A DNA stretch of 64,000 nucleotides from JBBROS01 sp963752225 (GTDB lineage: Bacteria; Pseudomonadota; Alphaproteobacteria; Acetobacterales; Acetobacteraceae), in the NCBI GenBank assembly GCA_963752225.1, contig CAVVXS010000007.1, positions 558,001-622,000 of the forward strand. The letters run 5' to 3'. How positions within the stretch are numbered: the stretch's first letter is position 1; each line of letters opens with the position of its first letter. A program made the translations under genes and the position numbers. The notes under the pieces are model-generated. The model was not told the origin of the DNA and did not search any database. It saw only the letters and a list, made by a program, of their open reading frames with translations. Below are positions 60,602 to 64,000 of the stretch, piece by piece.

Positions 60602-60651
60602 GGTAACTCTCCAAAGTGTTGGGCAGGTCCGGGGGGCGCCGCCCCCAGCGC

Positions 60652-61923
60652 TTACCGCTCGAGCGCGTCGATCATCGGCTGCGTGATCAGGCAGATGCCC
60701 CGCTCGGTGCGCCGGAAGCGGGCGGCGTCGAGAGCCGGATCCTCGCCGACGACGAGCCCGTCCGGAATGCGCACCCCGCGGTCGATCACCACGTTCTTCA
60801 GCCGCGCGTGCCGGCCGACTTGCGCATAGGGCAGCACCACGGCGGCCTCGATATTGGCGTAGGAGTGCGTGTGCACGCCGGTGAACAGCAGCGAGCGTTT
60901 GACGCTGGTGCCGCTGACGATGCAGCCGCCGGACACCAGCGAACTGATCGCCTGTCCGCGGCGCTCGTCCTCGTCATGGATGAACTTGGCCGGTGGCACG
61001 ATCTCGCCATAGGTCCAGATCGGCCACTCCCGGTCGAACAGGTCGAGTTTGGGCTCGAAGTCGGTGAGGTCGATGTTGGCTTCCCAATAGGCGTCAACCG
61101 TGCCGGCGTCGCGCCAGTAGGACTTCGTCTCGGCCCGGCTACGCACGCAGGAGGCGGCGAAGCGGTGCGCGACGGCTTTGCCGCCCTGCACGATGTGCGG
61201 GATGATGTTGCGGCCGAAATCGTGATCGGACTGCGGATCGGCGGCGTCGCGGCGGAGCTGGTCGAACAGGAAATCGGTCGAGAACACGTAAATGCCCATG
61301 CTGGCCAGCGCATGGTCGGGGTCGCCGGGGATGCCCGGCGGGTCCTTGGGCTTTTCCAGGAACGAGGTGATGCGGTCCTCCGTGTCGACCGCCATCACGC
61401 CGAACGCGGTCGCCTCCATGCGCGGCACTTCGACGCAGCCGACCGTCACGTCGGCGTTCTGCTCGACGTGCTGCGTCAGCATGTGGCCGTAGTCCATCTT
61501 GTAGACGTGGTCGCCGGCCAGGATGACCATGAACTCGGGCGCGTAGCTCTCGATGATGTCGATGTTCTGGTAGACAGCGTCCGCGGTCCCCGAATACCAC
61601 GCGGTTTCGTCCACCCGCTGGCTCGCGGGCAGGATGTCGAAGCTCTCGTTGCGTTCGGGGCGGAAGAAGTTCCACCCGCGCTGCAGGTGCCGGATCAGGC
61701 TGTGCGCCTTGTATTGCGTGGCAACGCCGATGCGGCGGATGCCGGAGTTGAGCGCGTTGGACAGCGCAAAGTCGATGATGCGCGATTTCCCGCCGAAATA
61801 GACGGCCGGCTTCGCGCGGATGTTGGTCAGCTCGAGCAGCCGGCTGCCGCGTCCGCCTGCGAGCACGTACGCCATCGCGTGACGCACCGGCGGTGCGCTG
61901 GATCCTGTGGTCCGATTTTGCAA
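60652..61923 (-). CDS. glgC: Glucose-1-phosphate adenylyltransferase
   Basis: 423 aa. Nucleotidyl-transferase domain with AYVLAGGRGSRLLELTNIRAKPAVYFGG, NESFDILPASQR and WYSGTADAVYQN (catalytic region), then FLEKPKDPP and a left-handed beta-helix end. It makes ADP-glucose from glucose-1-phosphate and ATP, the committed step of glycogen synthesis, usually activated by glycolytic intermediates. 32 nt after glgP and 50 nt before glgA. Confidence 0.97.
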   Translation of the reverse strand: MQNRTTGSSAPPVRHAMAYVLAGGRGSRLLELTNIRAKPAVYFGGKSRIIDFALSNALNSGIRRIGVATQYKAHSLIRHLQRGWNFFRPERNESFDILPASQRVDETAWYSGTADAVYQNIDIIESYAPEFMVILAGDHVYKMDYGHMLTQHVEQNADVTVGCVEVPRMEATAFGVMAVDTEDRITSFLEKPKDPPGIPGDPDHALASMGIYVFSTDFLFDQLRRDAADPQSDHDFGRNIIPHIVQGGKAVAHRFAASCVRSRAETKSYWRDAGTVDAYWEANIDLTDFEPKLDLFDREWPIWTYGEIVPPAKFIHDEDERRGQAISSLVSGGCIVSGTSVKRSLLFTGVHTHSYANIEAAVVLPYAQVGRHARLKNVVIDRGVRIPDGLVVGEDPALDAARFRRTERGICLITQPMIDALER

Positions 61924-61955
61924 GACGTTCCTCCCTCAAGCTGCCGTTGCGGCCG

Positions 61956-64000
61956 TTATGCGTGCTCCATGGGCGCGTTCCAGATATCGGTTGCATACTC
62001 GCGGATGGTGCGGTCCGACGAGAACCACGCCACGTTGGCCGTGTTGAGCACGGCCGCCCGCCACCACTGCGCCGGCTCGCGCCACAGCCGGTCGACGGCG
62101 TCCTGGGCAGCGACGTAGCTGTCGAAGTCGGCGCAGACCATATACTTGTCCTGGTCGATGAGATGGTTCACCAGGTCGCGATAGCGGTCCGGCTCGCCGG
62201 GCGAGAACGAGCCCCGGCTGACGCTGTCGAGCGCTTGGCGCAGCGACGGGCTCGCCTCGACGGCGGACCAGGCGTTGAGGCCGCGGTTCTTGCGGGCTAC
62301 CACCTGCTCGGTGGTCAGGCCGAAGATGAAGATGTTGTCGGCCCCGACATGATCGCGGATCTCGACATTGGCGCCGTCGAGCGTGCCGATCGTCAGCGCG
62401 CCGTTCAATGCCAGCTTCATGTTGCCGGTGCCGGACGCTTCCATGCCGGCGGTCGAGATCTGCTCGCTGATGTCGGCGGCGGGGATGATCTGCTCGGCGA
62501 GGCTCACGTTGTAGTTCGGCAGGAAGACGACCTTCAGCCGGCCCGCGACCGACGGGTCGGCGTTGATCACCTGGCCCACGTCGTGGGCGAGGCGGATCAC
62601 CAGCTTGGCCATCCAGTAGCCCGGTGCCGCCTTGCCGGCGAAGATCTTGACCCGCGGCACCCAGTCCCGCGTCGGCTGCGCGCGGATCGCATCGTACAGC
62701 GCGACCGCTTGCAGCACGTTCAGCACCTGCCGCTTGTACTCGTGCATGCGCTTGATCTGCACGTCGAACAGGGCGGCCGGGTCGACGACGATGCCGGTGC
62801 GGTCCTCGATGGTGCGGGCCAGCGCCACCTTGGCGGTGTGACGCTGTGCGGCGAACGCCGTCTGGAACGACCGTTTGCCGGCATGCGCGGCGAGGTCCGA
62901 CAGCGCGGTGACATCGGTCAGCACCCGCCCGCCGATCGTCTCGGTGATGAGCCGGGTCAGGCCCGGGTTGGCGCGATGCAGCCAACGGCGCACGGTGATG
63001 CCGTTGGTTTTGTTCTGGATGCGGCCGGGGTAGATGCCGTCCATGTCGCCGAAAATGGTTTGCCGGATCAGGGTCGTATGCAGCGCCGACACGCCGTTGA
63101 TGGCGTGGCTGCCGAGGAAGGCGAGGTGTCCCATCCGCACCCGGCGGCCGTTCCGCTCGTCGATCAGCGAGGTGGCAGCAAGGAAGGCGTCATCCTGGCC
63201 CTTGACCGAGCGGACATGCTCGAGATGGCGGCCGTTCAGCAGGTAGATGATCTGCATGTGACGCGGCAGCAGCCGCTCCATCAGGCTCACCGGCCAGGTC
63301 TCGAGCGCTTCGGGCAGCAGCGTGTGGTTGGTGTAGGCGATCGTGCCGACAGTGGAGGTCCAGGCCGCCTCCCACTCGAGCCCGTGCACGTCCATCAGCA
63401 GGCGCATCAGCTCGATGACCGCGATCGCCGGGTGAGTGTCGTTCATCTGCACCGCGACCTTGTCGGCCAGGTTATCGAGCGAGCCGAACTGCTCGATGTG
63501 CCGGCGCAGCAGGTCCTGCAGGGACGCGGACGCGAAGAAGAACTCCTGCCGCAGCCGCAACTCCTGCCCGGCGTCGCTCTCGTCCCCGGGATACAGCACG
63601 CGCGACACGGCTTCGGTCCGCACCCGATCCTGCAGGGCGCCGACATGGTCGCCGCGGTTGAACGTCTCGAGATGCAGCGGCGTGTCGGCCCGCGCCGACC
63701 ACAGCCGCAGCGTGTTGGCGTGGTGCAGCACGGCGTCGGCCCGGGCCGGGCCGCCGATCACCGGCGTGTCGTAGGCGACCGCGGACAGCGTCTCGGCCGG
63801 ATGCCAGGCATAGGTGACCCGGCCGTCCCCATCGCGGTGAGCAGCCACGGCGCCGCCGAAGCCGATCGGGTAGGATACCTCGGGCCGCTCGAACTCCCAC
63901 GGGTTGCCGAAGCGCAGCCAATCCTCGGGATGCTCCTGCTGAATGCCGTCCTGAATCCCCTGGCGGAACAGCCCCTGCTCGTAGCGGATCCCGTAGCCGT
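61956..64000 (-). CDS. glgP: Glycogen phosphorylase (5' end outside window)
   Basis: Only the C-terminal 681 codons are visible; the start lies to the right of the window. Conserved: VAVQMNDTHPAIAVIELMRL, EALETWPVSLMERLLPRH, KVFLPNYNVSLAEQIIPA, and the PLP lysine in SGTGNMKLALNGALTIGTLDGANVEI. It releases glucose-1-phosphate from glycogen. Read leftward first in the operon with glgC and glgA, so the same transcript serves both synthesis and breakdown. Confidence 0.97.
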   Translation of the reverse strand, partial: GYGIRYEQGLFRQGIQDGIQQEHPEDWLRFGNPWEFERPEVSYPIGFGGAVAAHRDGDGRVTYAWHPAETLSAVAYDTPVIGGPARADAVLHHANTLRLWSARADTPLHLETFNRGDHVGALQDRVRTEAVSRVLYPGDESDAGQELRLRQEFFFASASLQDLLRRHIEQFGSLDNLADKVAVQMNDTHPAIAVIELMRLLMDVHGLEWEAAWTSTVGTIAYTNHTLLPEALETWPVSLMERLLPRHMQIIYLLNGRHLEHVRSVKGQDDAFLAATSLIDERNGRRVRMGHLAFLGSHAINGVSALHTTLIRQTIFGDMDGIYPGRIQNKTNGITVRRWLHRANPGLTRLITETIGGRVLTDVTALSDLAAHAGKRSFQTAFAAQRHTAKVALARTIEDRTGIVVDPAALFDVQIKRMHEYKRQVLNVLQAVALYDAIRAQPTRDWVPRVKIFAGKAAPGYWMAKLVIRLAHDVGQVINADPSVAGRLKVVFLPNYNVSLAEQIIPAADISEQISTAGMEASGTGNMKLALNGALTIGTLDGANVEIRDHVGADNIFIFGLTTEQVVARKNRGLNAWSAVEASPSLRQALDSVSRGSFSPGEPDRYRDLVNHLIDQDKYMVCADFDSYVAAQDAVDRLWREPAQWWRAAVLNTANVAWFSSDRTIREYATDIWNAPMEHA

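Noticed and set aside
1..64000. CRISPR arrays, tRNA, rRNA, prophage or insertion sequences
   Set aside because: No spaced direct repeats, tRNA-like cloverleaf regions, transposase or phage structural genes were found. The only true tandem repeat is the 24-bp array at 51480-51599.

Overview
The window is ordinary, very GC-rich chromosome (third codon positions almost all G or C), packed with protein genes on both strands and with many 1-4 nt stop/start overlaps. The gene content points to an alphaproteobacterium, most likely of the Rhodospirillales/Acetobacteraceae type (inference): an IF-2 with the typical alphaproteobacterial N-terminus, a MoeA fused to a periplasmic-binding-like domain, bactofilin, DUF1194, AmpG, LppC and several taurine/hydroxyacid catabolism genes. 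I saw no tRNA, rRNA, CRISPR array, insertion sequence or prophage. No gene-free stretch exceeds about 210 bases.

Layout. 1-6.2 kb: end of an ABC permease, an FCD-type GntR regulator, an MmgE/PrpD protein, DUF427, a glycosyltransferase, an NMT1-type binding protein and a TauD-type dioxygenase. 6.2-14.5 kb: stress and signalling genes (membrane GGDEF cyclase, cupin plus Ohr, LysR, two DUF2382/YsnF stress proteins, aldo/keto reductase plus glutathionyl-hydroquinone reductase, DUF1194, LexA-like S24 repressor). 14.5-19 kb: acyltransferase, pyrD plus a HAD hydrolase, AlgH, peroxiredoxin.

19-29.4 kb: a molybdenum-cofactor operon read leftward (gntR, a MoeA-like gene, moeA-PBP, mobA) lies divergent from a hydroxyacid/glyoxylate operon read rightward (serine-glyoxylate aminotransferase, MFS transporter, FAD/Fe-S hydroxyacid dehydrogenase, YedY-like molybdoenzyme). 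Two identical TTGCATGCAA palindromes sit between them and are probably GntR operators. The moeA-PBP gene carries a frameshift just before its end.

29.4-42.6 kb: small secreted low-complexity proteins, gamma-glutamyltransferase, bactofilin, EI24, a PfkB sugar/adenosine kinase, BipA, AmpG, a PhoR-like kinase, an LppC lipoprotein and RsmI. 42.6-54.4 kb: a nitronate-monooxygenase-like gene, then the conserved translation/RNA cluster read leftward: rimP-nusA-ylxR-infB-rbfA-(small antisense secreted gene)-truB-rpsO-pnp. 54.4-64 kb: acyltransferase, trmB, metK, a DUF7002-like gene, dapB, and a glycogen operon glgP-glgC-glgA; glgP runs off the right end.

Most of this is housekeeping. The points that deserve attention are small-scale: the moeA frameshift, the missing ylxR start codon and its 24-bp tandem repeat across the stop codon, an apparent CTG start in glgA, mutually overlapping divergent 5' ends of lppC and rsmI, an attenuator-like hairpin against the rimP start, and several candidate operators. 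I found no convincing undescribed multi-gene system.
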